Shown in pieces: positions 18,922 to 27,092 of a stretch of DNA of 64,000 nt. The notes under the pieces were generated by a model, which saw only the letters and a list, made by a program, of their open reading frames with translations, was not told the DNA's origin and did not search any database. Made by a program: the position numbers and the translations under genes. Position 1 is the first letter of the stretch, and each line of letters opens with the position of its first letter. The DNA is from Clostridiales bacterium (lineage in GTDB: Bacteria > Bacillota > Clostridia > Saccharofermentanales > Saccharofermentanaceae), in contig JAFZBN010000016.1 in assembly GCA_017561715.1 (NCBI GenBank), forward strand, positions 62,001-126,000. Reading direction: 5' to 3'.

Positions 18922-19647
18922 TCAGTTATCCCAGTTATTGAAAACTTCCTGTACGTCGTCGTTCTCGTCAAACTTCTCGAGCATTGTCTCGAGCTTACTT
19001 GCGATCTCTTCGTCATCGACCTTGGACCAGTTGAGCGGTACCGGGCCGAGAGAGGAATCTACAAATGTATATCCCTTGGCTTCGAGCGCGTCTTTTACTT
19101 CGTAATAGGCGGAAGGATCCGTCAGGATCTCGTAGTAGCCGTCCTCAGCGCTGAAATCCTCGGCGCCGCAATCGAGAGCATCCATCATGACGGTCTCTTC
19201 ATCATCAAACTCCTCAGAGTCGATAAGGATCGTTCCTTTTTCCTGGAACATAAACGAAACGGAACCGGAAACACCCATGTTTCCGTCGTACTTATCGAAG
19301 ATGTGACGAACATCCGCCGCCGTACGGTTACGGTTGTTTGTCAGTGCTCTTACCATGATGGCGATTCCGCCCGGACCGTAACCTTCGTATACGATCTCTT
19401 CGTAATCATCGCCTTCACCTGCGCCCGCTGCCTTCTTGATGGCACGGTTGATATTGTCGTTCGGCATGTTTGCCGCTTTTGCCTTGGCAACAACGTCTTT
19501 GAGTTTCGAGTTATTATCCGGATCCGGACCACCTGCTTTAACGGCTACCATGATCTCCTTCGCGATCTTGGTAAACACCGCGCCTTTGGCTGCGTCGGAT
19601 GCTTCTTTCTTTCTCTTAATGTTATTCCACTTGGAATGTCCGGACAT
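18922..19647 (-). CDS. yebC: YebC/TACO1-family regulator
   Basis: The 241-residue protein starts with the family hallmark MSGHSKWNNIKRKK, followed by KGAVFTKIAKEI and the acidic middle domain with GYGPGGIAIMV and NRNRTAADVRHIF. Family members act as DNA-binding regulators or as factors that help ribosomes through difficult peptides; sequence alone does not say which. GGAGG precedes the ATG. It is the first gene of the operon leading to the RNA methylase and has a clear promoter upstream. Confidence 0.95.
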   Translation of the reverse strand: MSGHSKWNNIKRKKEASDAAKGAVFTKIAKEIMVAVKAGGPDPDNNSKLKDVVAKAKAANMPNDNINRAIKKAAGAGEGDDYEEIVYEGYGPGGIAIMVRALTNNRNRTAADVRHIFDKYDGNMGVSGSVSFMFQEKGTILIDSEEFDDEETVMMDALDCGAEDFSAEDGYYEILTDPSAYYEVKDALEAKGYTFVDSSLGPVPLNWSKVDDEEIASKLETMLEKFDENDDVQEVFNNWDN

Positions 19648-19681
19648 AGGAAAACCTCCACCTTATAAAAATGTACACAGT

Positions 19682-19710
19682 ATTATAGCACTTACCTATA
19701 TATAAGCCAA
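19682..19710 (-). promoter_or_regulatory. yebC operon promoter
   Basis: Minus-strand TATAAT at 19682-19687 preceded by TGC (extended -10), with TTGGCT 17 bases upstream (19705-19710). It begins just past the stop of the prepilin peptidase gene, so the yebC operon is separately started. Confidence 0.6.
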
Positions 19711-19714
19711 CTTA

Positions 19715-20581
19715 TCATTTAATGATCAGATAAGCGGCGTATCCGAAGAATCCGACTGCCGCTCCGGCCGCCAGGATATTTCCGAGATACTTTACTTTCT
19801 TTCCGTTTCCGATCGCGATCCTTGCGATGAGATAAACGATGGAAGCGACTGCCGCCGGAACGATTCCGATCACGCCGCCGAGCACGATCGCGAACAAGTC
19901 GGAAGTGCGGAGCGCCTTGCCCTTGTTGTCGTGAAGATAACTCTTCAGTTCTTTCGGCTTATTCGAGAAAAGCACCGCGATCACGACCGCGAGGAAAGCG
20001 ATCGCCGCGCCGACTACGATCTCGATCGTCCATCCCGCGATCTTCGATCCCAGTTCTTTTGAAGCGTCATTATTGACAACGTTCATGACGCGGGCGAAGA
20101 GCTGGATCGCAAAATCGATCAGAAGAGCGACCGACAGACCATACATGGAAGAACCCGTATCGTGCATGATCATCATTTCGACGATGATGACGTTGATCAT
20201 GATAAACAGAGCGCAAAGTTCAATAAACGGGAAAATATTCGTCATCGGGTCAACAGCTGTCGGATCCATGAACATCGACAGATGTGTCGCTGCCATCAGA
20301 ATATACATCAGAGCCGTAAGGCTTTCGATCTTAATGTATCTCGAGGAGATCGGGGTCTTGCAGTAACGGCATTTTCCTCCGAGGCAGAGCCAGCTGAAGA
20401 TCGGAACCAGATCAAGAGCTCCCAGCTCATGACCACATGTCATACACATCGAATGGCCTTTTACGACTGTGCGGTGCTCCGGAATTCGGTAGATACAAAC
20501 GTTGGTAAAGCTGCCGATAACGGCACCGAACATCCCTGCTAACACGATGTTAATGATTGCTAAAACTGTCTCGGGACCCAT
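19715..20581 (-). CDS. pilD: Prepilin peptidase (A24 family), atypical active site
   Basis: Membrane aspartyl protease that cleaves the prepilin leader after Gly, and in many members also N-methylates the new N-terminus. The cytoplasmic N-domain has GSFTNVCIYRIP and the two Cys pairs (C46/C49, C71/C74) of the methylase half. About seven membrane segments follow. The second catalytic Asp fits D228 in RTSDLFAIVLGG, where the usual motif is GxGD. At the first catalytic site the sequence reads VIIVEMMIMHDTG: Glu135 stands where Asp is expected and Asp141 is six residues on. At 288 residues it is of PilD size. It is divergent from pilB across a 378-base control region and has GAGGAG before the ATG. 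Confidence 0.85.
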   Translation of the reverse strand: MGPETVLAIINIVLAGMFGAVIGSFTNVCIYRIPEHRTVVKGHSMCMTCGHELGALDLVPIFSWLCLGGKCRYCKTPISSRYIKIESLTALMYILMAATHLSMFMDPTAVDPMTNIFPFIELCALFIMINVIIVEMMIMHDTGSSMYGLSVALLIDFAIQLFARVMNVVNNDASKELGSKIAGWTIEIVVGAAIAFLAVVIAVLFSNKPKELKSYLHDNKGKALRTSDLFAIVLGGVIGIVPAAVASIVYLIARIAIGNGKKVKYLGNILAAGAAVGFFGYAAYLIIK

Positions 20582-20615
20582 ACTTTCACACTCCTCATGA
20601 TTTCTCTATAACAAT

Positions 20616-20643
20616 AGTATAAATGCGTATTCTTTGCAAACAA
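20616..20643 (-). promoter_or_regulatory. Possible prepilin peptidase promoter
   Basis: Minus-strand TATACT (20616-20621) with TTGTTT 16 bases upstream (20638-20643). A TTGCAA site (20634-20639) overlaps the -35 region. Confidence 0.4.
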
Positions 20644-20742
20644 CGTTGCAAAATCAATGTGTTTTTATCAAAGTTTTTTGCAAATCTTTTGACAATATAG
20701 TCAGTTTTAGTTGCAAAAATGGCAAAATCCATGTATATTTAT
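20634..20742. repeat. Four TTGCAA sites and a 21-base direct repeat between the divergent pilus genes
   Basis: TTGCAA, itself a palindrome, occurs at 20634-20639, 20646-20651, 20678-20683 and 20711-20716, with spacings of 12, 32 and 33 bases. A 21-base stretch starting GCAAAATCAATGT at 20648 recurs at 20722 with 18 of 21 bases the same, 74 bases apart, close to seven helical turns. The sites lie between the prepilin peptidase and pilB starts and look like operators for an unknown regulator. Possible plus-strand promoter parts here (TTGACA at 20689) have no convincing partner. Confidence 0.5.
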
Positions 20743-20801
20743 TGAGAAAAAGACAATGGTTTTACACTATGTCAGTTCGGGAAAGGGTTACAAGATTATA
20801 A

Positions 20802-20839
20802 CAGTTTCGCTGGTAGTATCAGCGAAATTGTAATTTTTT
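20802..20839 (+). terminator. Intrinsic terminator inside the pilB leader (attenuator)
   Basis: CAGTTTCGCTG (20802-20812) pairs with CAGCGAAATTG (20820-20830) over 11 bp with one G-U pair and a 7-base loop, followed by TAATTTTTT. It is oriented to stop transcripts heading for pilB, 120 bases before its ATG, and no gene precedes it on that strand. The remaining gap 20840-20950 holds no gene or recognised riboswitch. Confidence 0.65.
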
Positions 20840-20959
20840 GTTTATCTCGTAAGACTATACAAACATCGCCGTTTGGGTGTAAATTACTATTATCGACATA
20901 TGACCTCGCGGGAGGGTGTTTTTCCCGTAAATAACTAACGTACATCAATTTGGGAGGGT

Positions 20960-22651
20960 ATGATGAAACGATTAGGCGATATTCTTATCGACAGCGGTTT
21001 TCTGTCACAGGCTGAATTACAGGAGGCGCTCGAGGCACAGCGCGCGGATACCTCCAAGAAAAGACTTGGAGAGATCATCGTAGAAAAAGGTCTTCTGACA
21101 GAGCTGGATATCTTAAGAGCAATTTCCAGCCAGTACGATCTCCCTATCATCGATCTTCAACAGGTAGATATCGACCAGGAAGCAACAAAGGTTGTTACCG
21201 AGCAGTATTGCGAGGAGAACCTGATCATTCCTGTTGCTTTTGACGGAGATGACGACAACAAGAAACTCGTCGTAGCTATCTACGACCCGCTCAATATCCT
21301 CGTAACCGATGACCTTCATTTCCGTACCGGAAAAGACATCGTTACCCTTCTTGCACCGAAGCAGCAGATCCTCGCCGCGATCAAGATGAACTATGGTAGA
21401 GAAGTTGCCAAGCAGGCTGCTGACGACCTTGCTTCCGACCTTGATATCGACGATATGAAGAAGCTCGGCGACGAGATCACCGACGAAGTAAACAACGCAC
21501 CTGTAGTTAAGCTCGTTAACTCCATCATCGAGTTTGCTATCCGTGCGAACTCCTCAGATATTCACATCGAACCGATGGAAGATCGTGTTCGAGTCCGTAT
21601 CCGTATCGATGGTGCGCTCCAGGAGATCATGAGCAACCCTGTTGCCGCCCGTGACGCCATCATCACCCGTATTAAGATCCTTTCCGGCATGAACATTGCC
21701 GAGAAGCGTATTCCTCAGGACGGTCGTGTTCAGACCACCATCAACGGCAAACCGGTTGACATGCGTGTATCCATCCTCCCAACTGTACACGGTGAAAAAA
21801 CGGTTATCCGTATCTTGGCTAAGAACGACGCCAACCTGAACCGTAAGTATCTTGGTATCAGCGAACACAACAACGAGATGATCGACAGGATCGTTAAGGT
21901 TCCGCAGGGTGTTTGTCTTATCTCCGGTCCTACCGGTTCCGGTAAAACAACTACCCTCTATACCCTTCTTTCCGAGAAGAACACTCCTGAAACGAACATC
22001 GTAACTGTTGAGGACCCGGTCGAAATCCAGATCCCCGGTATTAACCAGGTACAGGTTAATGCCAAAGCGGGTATGACATTCGCCAGCGGCCTTCGTTCTA
22101 TTCTCCGTCAGGACCCGGATATCATCCTCGTCGGTGAGATCCGTGACGGTGAGACCGCCGAGATCGCCATGCGTGCTGCTATCACAGGTCACTTGGTATT
22201 CAGCACCATCCACACCAACGACGCTGTTTCTTCAATCAACCGTTTGATCGATATGGGTATCGAGCCGTTCATGGTTTCGACCGCTCTTATCGGTGTTGTT
22301 GCCCAGCGTCTCGTTCGTCGTATCTGCACCAACTGCCGTGAGGAGTACACGCCTGGTCCGGATGAAGTCGAACTTCTTAAACTTAAGCCCGGACAGAAAC
22401 TCTATCGTGGCGCCGGTTGTTCCGAGTGCGGTGAGAAAGGCTATAAAGGCCGTATCGCTATCCACGAAGTAGTTATCATGACAAAGGCTATGAGAGCATT
22501 GCTCGAGCGCCGCGCAGGTGAAGATGAGATGCGCGCTCTGGCAATCTCCGAAGGCACACTTATGCTTGCCGACTCAGCTGCAGCGTTAGTACTGGAGGGT
22601 ATTACTACCGTTGCGGAAATGAGTAAAGTAACATATTCCATTGACGGTTAA
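20960..22651 (+). CDS. pilB: Type IV pilus extension ATPase PilB
   Basis: Hexameric cytoplasmic motor that powers pilin addition. Residues 1-150 are an MshEN domain with two copies of the cyclic-di-GMP motif (RLGDILIDSGFLSQAELQEA and RLGEIIVEKGLLTELDILRA). The ATPase part has Walker A GPTGSGKTT near residue 322, the Asp box with RILRQDPDIILVGEIRDGET, the His box HLVFSTIHTND, and a zinc site made of CTNC near 455 and CSEC near 490. Length is 563 residues, typical for PilB/GspE. GGGAGGG precedes the first of two adjacent ATGs. First gene of a six-gene run pilB-T-C-M-N-O with gaps of 0-26 bases. Confidence 0.96.
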   Translation: MMKRLGDILIDSGFLSQAELQEALEAQRADTSKKRLGEIIVEKGLLTELDILRAISSQYDLPIIDLQQVDIDQEATKVVTEQYCEENLIIPVAFDGDDDNKKLVVAIYDPLNILVTDDLHFRTGKDIVTLLAPKQQILAAIKMNYGREVAKQAADDLASDLDIDDMKKLGDEITDEVNNAPVVKLVNSIIEFAIRANSSDIHIEPMEDRVRVRIRIDGALQEIMSNPVAARDAIITRIKILSGMNIAEKRIPQDGRVQTTINGKPVDMRVSILPTVHGEKTVIRILAKNDANLNRKYLGISEHNNEMIDRIVKVPQGVCLISGPTGSGKTTTLYTLLSEKNTPETNIVTVEDPVEIQIPGINQVQVNAKAGMTFASGLRSILRQDPDIILVGEIRDGETAEIAMRAAITGHLVFSTIHTNDAVSSINRLIDMGIEPFMVSTALIGVVAQRLVRRICTNCREEYTPGPDEVELLKLKPGQKLYRGAGCSECGEKGYKGRIAIHEVVIMTKAMRALLERRAGEDEMRALAISEGTLMLADSAAALVLEGITTVAEMSKVTYSIDG

Positions 22652-22663
22652 GGAGGAAAGAAA

Positions 22664-23785
22664 GTGGAAGAATTTACATTAAGTATGGATGCCATTCTCA
22701 CAGAGGCTGTTCGCCGCCAGGCGTCCGATACGCACATCACCGTTGGTCTGCCACCGATGATCCGCGTACACGGTGAACTCATGCCCTTGAATTCCAACAT
22801 CCTCACACAGAGCGACACTGAGTATCTGTGTAAGTCCATGTTGGACAAGTCCAGACAGCAGTACCTCAACGAGCGTGGTGAGATCGACTTCTCATACGTA
22901 GTTAAGGATTACAGCCGTTTCCGTTGCAACGTATTTAAGCAGCGCGGAAGTTACACGCTGGCTGCTCGTACAATTACGACGGAGATCCCTTCCTGCGAGA
23001 GACTTGGTCTTCCGGAACTTTTCAAAGACCTTGCTCTGAAACCGCGTGGATTGATCCTTGTTACCGGTCCTACGGGTTCCGGTAAGTCGACAACACTGGC
23101 TGCAATGGTTGGCCACATCAACCAGAACAGACGTTGTCACGTTCTCACACTGGAGGAACCGATCGAGTACCTGCACCGTCACGGCGAGTCGATGATCAAC
23201 CAGCGTGAAGTTCACGAGGATACCCTTTCATTCGCAAACGCCCTCCGCGCCGCTCTTCGTGAAGACCCGGATGTTATCATGGTCGGTGAGATGCGTGACC
23301 TTGACACGATCAGTACCGCTATCACCGCTTCTGAAACCGGTCACTTGGTTATGTCCACACTCCACACAAGTGGTGCGGCAGATACCATCAACCGTATTAT
23401 TGACGTATTCCCTCCGCATCAGCAGGATCAGATCCGTGTCCAGCTCGGTACCGTTCTCGTTGCCGTTATCTCTCAGACACTTCTGCCGCGTGCTGATGGT
23501 TCCGGACGTGTAGCAGCATTTGAGATCCTCATCGCAAATGACGCTGTACGTAACCTTATCCGTGAGGGTAAGACCTATCAGATCGATAACACGATCGCCA
23601 CAAACCTGAAGTTGGGTATGTGCTCGCTCGACTACTATCTTGCCGAGCTTACAAAGAAAGGTCTTATCACCCGCGAGACAGCGATCAATCGCTGTAAAGA
23701 TCCAGACGAGTATCGTCGTTACCTGGCTTCTGCAGGTTCCGCGAACTCTGTATCAAGTGGCCTGTTTAGTACTCTTGAATACTGA
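22664..23785 (+). CDS. pilT: Pilus retraction ATPase PilT
   Basis: Drives pilus disassembly and twitching. The N-terminal PAS-like part starts with ASDTHITVGLPPMIRVHGEL. Walker A GPTGSGKST is near residue 133, followed by REDPDVIMVGEMRDLDTISTA and the HLVMSTLHT His box. Length is 373 residues, usual for PilT. The start is a GTG, chosen because AGGAGG sits seven to eight bases before it and the N-terminus then matches the family; the first in-frame ATG is seven codons later. Lies 12 bases after pilB. Confidence 0.95.
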   Translation: MEEFTLSMDAILTEAVRRQASDTHITVGLPPMIRVHGELMPLNSNILTQSDTEYLCKSMLDKSRQQYLNERGEIDFSYVVKDYSRFRCNVFKQRGSYTLAARTITTEIPSCERLGLPELFKDLALKPRGLILVTGPTGSGKSTTLAAMVGHINQNRRCHVLTLEEPIEYLHRHGESMINQREVHEDTLSFANALRAALREDPDVIMVGEMRDLDTISTAITASETGHLVMSTLHTSGAADTINRIIDVFPPHQQDQIRVQLGTVLVAVISQTLLPRADGSGRVAAFEILIANDAVRNLIREGKTYQIDNTIATNLKLGMCSLDYYLAELTKKGLITRETAINRCKDPDEYRRYLASAGSANSVSSGLFSTLEY

Positions 23786-23811
23786 TAATAAAAAAGAAGG
23801 AGGTTCGCTTC

Positions 23812-25020
23812 ATGCCAAATTTTAAATATGAAGTAGTTGATGCAGCGGGTCGCTCCAGCAAAGGCGTCATTGAAGCCGCAACTTTAGCAGATGCTTCAAA
23901 GATGCTCCGCGCGGACGGTCGTTTCATTGCTTCACTTGAGCAGGACACTGGCGCCGGTATTCTCTCGATGGAAATCGGAAGTCCGAAGCTGAAGACGAAG
24001 GATCTTATGATTATTACTCGTCAGCTTTCTTCTCTTTTGAGCGCTGGTATCACGGTTATCCGTTCACTGGATATGCTCTATCAGCAGTTAGAGAGTAAGA
24101 AAGCTAAGGCAGTTATCGGTTCTGTATATGAATCTATCCAAGCCGGTAAAACGCTGTCTGAGGCTTTTCGTGATCAGTCCAAAGCCCTGCCGACCATCAT
24201 GGTCTCCATGATCTCAGCAGGTGAAGAGTCCGGACGTCTCGATGAAGTTATGGCCCGTTTGGCTGCACACTTTGAAAAAGAACAGAAGTTGAAAAACAAA
24301 GTCGGTGCGGCTTTGGTCTACCCGATCATCCTCGCAATCGTTACCTTAGGTATCACCATCGGATTGATGACTTTCGTTGTCCCGAGACTCGCGGTTACAA
24401 TCGCAGACTTGGGTGGTGAACTCCCTGCTCTTACCAAAGGCGTAATGGCAGTCTCTGACAGTATGGTAAAGTTTTGGTATCTCTACATTGGTGCTGTCCT
24501 CGCCATGGTAGTTGCTTTCCGTCTCTGGTCGCACTCCGAGAAGGGCAGCATGGCTTGGGCAAAGTTCAAACTTCGTGTTCCGGTCATCGGAAAGGCTCAG
24601 AAAGCTACCGCGGCAGCTCGTTTCACAAGAACAATGTCGACGCTTCTCCGAAGCGGTATCAGCGTTCTGGATTCCATGGAGATCACCAGCCATACTCTTG
24701 GAAACAAATGGCTCGAAGCTCAGCTTTTTGAATCCAGAAACGAGATCCGTAAAGGTTCTTCCGTTTCCAGAGCGATCCGTGGAATCAAGGAGTTCCCTCC
24801 TATGATCTACGCTATGACAGCGATCGGTGAAGAATCCGGTACTTTGGACAGCATCCTGGATAAGGCTGCCGACTTCTTCGAAGATGAAGCCGATGCCGCT
24901 ACAGCAAAGATGACAGCGGCTATGGAGCCTATCATGATCATAATCATGGCAGGTGTCGTTCTTCTCATTGTAGGTGCTTGCGGTCTGCCGGTACTCACAA
25001 TGTCCAAGAACATTTTGTGA
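23812..25020 (+). CDS. pilC: Inner-membrane platform protein PilC
   Basis: Platform on which PilB and PilT act to insert or remove pilins. It has the GspF/PilC architecture of two repeated cytoplasmic helical domains. The motifs are MIITRQLSSLLSAGITVIRSL near residue 67 and ARFTRTMSTLLRSGISVLDSM near 270, each followed by a membrane segment, plus a third hydrophobic segment (IMIIIMAGVVLLIVGACGLPV) at the end. 402 residues, normal. AGGAGG precedes the ATG. It follows pilT by 26 bases. Confidence 0.95.
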   Translation: MPNFKYEVVDAAGRSSKGVIEAATLADASKMLRADGRFIASLEQDTGAGILSMEIGSPKLKTKDLMIITRQLSSLLSAGITVIRSLDMLYQQLESKKAKAVIGSVYESIQAGKTLSEAFRDQSKALPTIMVSMISAGEESGRLDEVMARLAAHFEKEQKLKNKVGAALVYPIILAIVTLGITIGLMTFVVPRLAVTIADLGGELPALTKGVMAVSDSMVKFWYLYIGAVLAMVVAFRLWSHSEKGSMAWAKFKLRVPVIGKAQKATAAARFTRTMSTLLRSGISVLDSMEITSHTLGNKWLEAQLFESRNEIRKGSSVSRAIRGIKEFPPMIYAMTAIGEESGTLDSILDKAADFFEDEADAATAKMTAAMEPIMIIIMAGVVLLIVGACGLPVLTMSKNIL

Positions 25021-25044
25021 TGATAACTCGAAAGGAGATTAATT

Positions 25045-26163
25045 ATGGCTTTTGGAACTGGAACCAGCAGAGAGATATCTATTGACGTCTCCAGCTCAAA
25101 CATGAAAATGGTACTCGGTGGCTATAACCGTAAAACCGGTGTAGTCTCGGTCGATAAGTTTGGTCTTATCCCGCTCGAGTCCGACACAATCGCAGATGGC
25201 GTTATCGCAGACCAGTTTGGTGTGGTAATGGCTCTGAAGAACGCTCTTGCAAAGAGCAACATTCAGGACAAGCGTGCAATTTTAACGGTTGAGGGTAGTT
25301 ATCTTCACACAAGAGATCTTGAACTGCCGGCTGTTAAAGGCGATCAGCTTCGCGACATGGTCCGTTATGAAATTCTCGGTCAGGGCACAAACAACCGTGA
25401 CATGATCGTAGAATACATTATTTATGATAAGGTACTTGATGAAGAGACAAAGCAGCAGAAGTTCAGAGTTCGTGCTACAGCGATCCCGAAGGATGTTGCT
25501 AATGACTTCCGTGAGCTCATGAAGACCAGTGCTCTCACACCGGTTGCTCTGGATGTTAACCCGAACGCGATCAGAAAACTCTTTAAGAGCGGTACGATCA
25601 ACGGAACAACAAACATCAATTCGAACACACTGCTTCTCATCGAACTTTCTTCGAAGACAACAAACATTACCGTTCTTGATAAGGGATTCCCGGTACTGAC
25701 ACGTCGTCTTCAGTTCGGTCACTCGAACATCCGTCAGGTAGCTGAAACTGTTAAGAAGGTTCAGGGTAACTCCGCGAACAAGTCTTCCATCCTCACCCGC
25801 CGTCTGCAGGTAGTTAAGGGCGAAGGCATCTCCACAGTAGATGTTTCTGATATTGATGTATGGCACGAGACCGTTAAGGACGAGCCTTCTCTGAACAGTG
25901 CTGTATCGGCTTACTTCAAGAGCCTTACAGACGCTATTTCCAGAACAGCTCAGTTCTCGATCTCCAAGTATCATCTTGATGCGATCAGCACATGCTTCCT
26001 CTACGGATCCGGTGCGAGATACAGAAAGATGGACAAAGAGCTCGCTCGCCAGTTAGGTACACAGGTAGAAGTACTTGGTTCTCTGAACACGGTTCAGGGT
26101 CCGAAGGACTTCATGCTTAGCGATTATGTGAATGCGTGCGGCGCACTCATTCGTGAAAACTGA
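25045..26163 (+). CDS. pilM: PilM-like actin-fold ATPase of the pilus alignment complex
   Basis: Cytoplasmic actin-like protein expected to bind the N-terminal tail of PilN and link the motor to the envelope complex. The first residues contain SIDVSSSNMKMVLGG, the phosphate-1 loop of the actin fold. A later LLLIELSSKTTNITVLDKG gives the phosphate-2 loop, and CFLYGSGARYRKM near residue 318 the adenosine loop. 372 residues against about 350 in classical PilM. Follows pilC by 24 bases with AAAGGAG before the ATG. Sequence divergence from proteobacterial PilM is large, so the assignment leans on fold motifs and gene order. Confidence 0.85.
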   Translation: MAFGTGTSREISIDVSSSNMKMVLGGYNRKTGVVSVDKFGLIPLESDTIADGVIADQFGVVMALKNALAKSNIQDKRAILTVEGSYLHTRDLELPAVKGDQLRDMVRYEILGQGTNNRDMIVEYIIYDKVLDEETKQQKFRVRATAIPKDVANDFRELMKTSALTPVALDVNPNAIRKLFKSGTINGTTNINSNTLLLIELSSKTTNITVLDKGFPVLTRRLQFGHSNIRQVAETVKKVQGNSANKSSILTRRLQVVKGEGISTVDVSDIDVWHETVKDEPSLNSAVSAYFKSLTDAISRTAQFSISKYHLDAISTCFLYGSGARYRKMDKELARQLGTQVEVLGSLNTVQGPKDFMLSDYVNACGALIREN

Positions 26164-26177
26164 AAGGAGGCGAGATT

Positions 26178-27092
26178 ATGAGTTTTGCAAAATCAAAGAA
26201 TGACTTTTCCAAAAAGGATATGAACTTCTTCTCAGAATTCAATTCCGGTGCTTCTCAACAATTATCGTCATCATTCCCATTTTTCCTGCTTGCCACAGTA
26301 GCAATTCTGGCTATCACATTGATCGTTTGGATCGTATGTGGAATTCAGATCATGAACAAGCAGAATAAGATCAATGACATCAAAAAGACGATGGCTTCTG
26401 CCGAGTATCAGGCAAGACTTGCCGCCAAGGACCAGTCTCAGACTGAGGTTGAAGATCTCCGTTCTTACTATTACGTCCTCTCTACTCTTGATTCAAGAGT
26501 AGCAGGTAAGACAGTTGCACTTGCCGAGACTCTCATTGCTTGTAAGGACAATCTTCCTGATGATGTTATCCTCACAGGCTATAAGGATTCAGACGGTCTC
26601 GTAACTATCGATGGTCAGTCCATTACAAGAGAATCCGCTTTGAACTATCTCCATCTTCTGAAAGAGCAGAATCTGTTCAGTTTCGTACAAGATAAGATCG
26701 CGCCGTTCGATCCTAATGATTTTGATCTTGATGAGAATAATCTCATGTATGCGAACTTCGGTTACACGTTCCACTTCGAATGCACACTGAAGGGACACTA
26801 CACACTGTCCTATGCATCTTTCGTTGACGGAACTACACCGACACCTCTTACGAACCTGCATACTCAGGCATTCTCTGCCGGTGCAGAGTACAAGCTCGAG
26901 AAGATCTCTACATATTCGCAGGATGGCGTAGATTACAAGTTGGTAAACGTTAAGATCAACGGTAGCGCAGTTTCCGCAGATAAGCTCAACGAGATCATCG
27001 CAAGCGATGCTTTGGTTGGTAAGATGTCCAGCAACACAAATATCGAATTTATGTATGCTACAGAAACAGAAGATAATGGAGGTGAGTCCTGA
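26178..27092 (+). CDS. pilN: PilN-like alignment protein
   Basis: Bitopic membrane protein: about 30 cytoplasmic residues, one membrane segment (residues 33-55, FLLATVAILAITLIVWIVCG), a coiled-coil-like stretch, then an extracytoplasmic domain. The topology and its place between pilM and pilO give the name; the extracytoplasmic part shows little family similarity and at 304 residues is longer than the usual 180-200. The unusual N-terminal tail has FSKKDMNFFSEFN in place of the INLLP motif that binds PilM. AAAGGAGG precedes the ATG, and the stop overlaps the next start (TGATG). Confidence 0.75.
   Translation: MSFAKSKNDFSKKDMNFFSEFNSGASQQLSSSFPFFLLATVAILAITLIVWIVCGIQIMNKQNKINDIKKTMASAEYQARLAAKDQSQTEVEDLRSYYYVLSTLDSRVAGKTVALAETLIACKDNLPDDVILTGYKDSDGLVTIDGQSITRESALNYLHLLKEQNLFSFVQDKIAPFDPNDFDLDENNLMYANFGYTFHFECTLKGHYTLSYASFVDGTTPTPLTNLHTQAFSAGAEYKLEKISTYSQDGVDYKLVNVKINGSAVSADKLNEIIASDALVGKMSSNTNIEFMYATETEDNGGES

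Noticed and set aside
20700..20960. Cyclic-di-GMP riboswitch before pilB
   Set aside because: The conserved core elements of class I or II cannot be found; only the terminator hairpin is clear.
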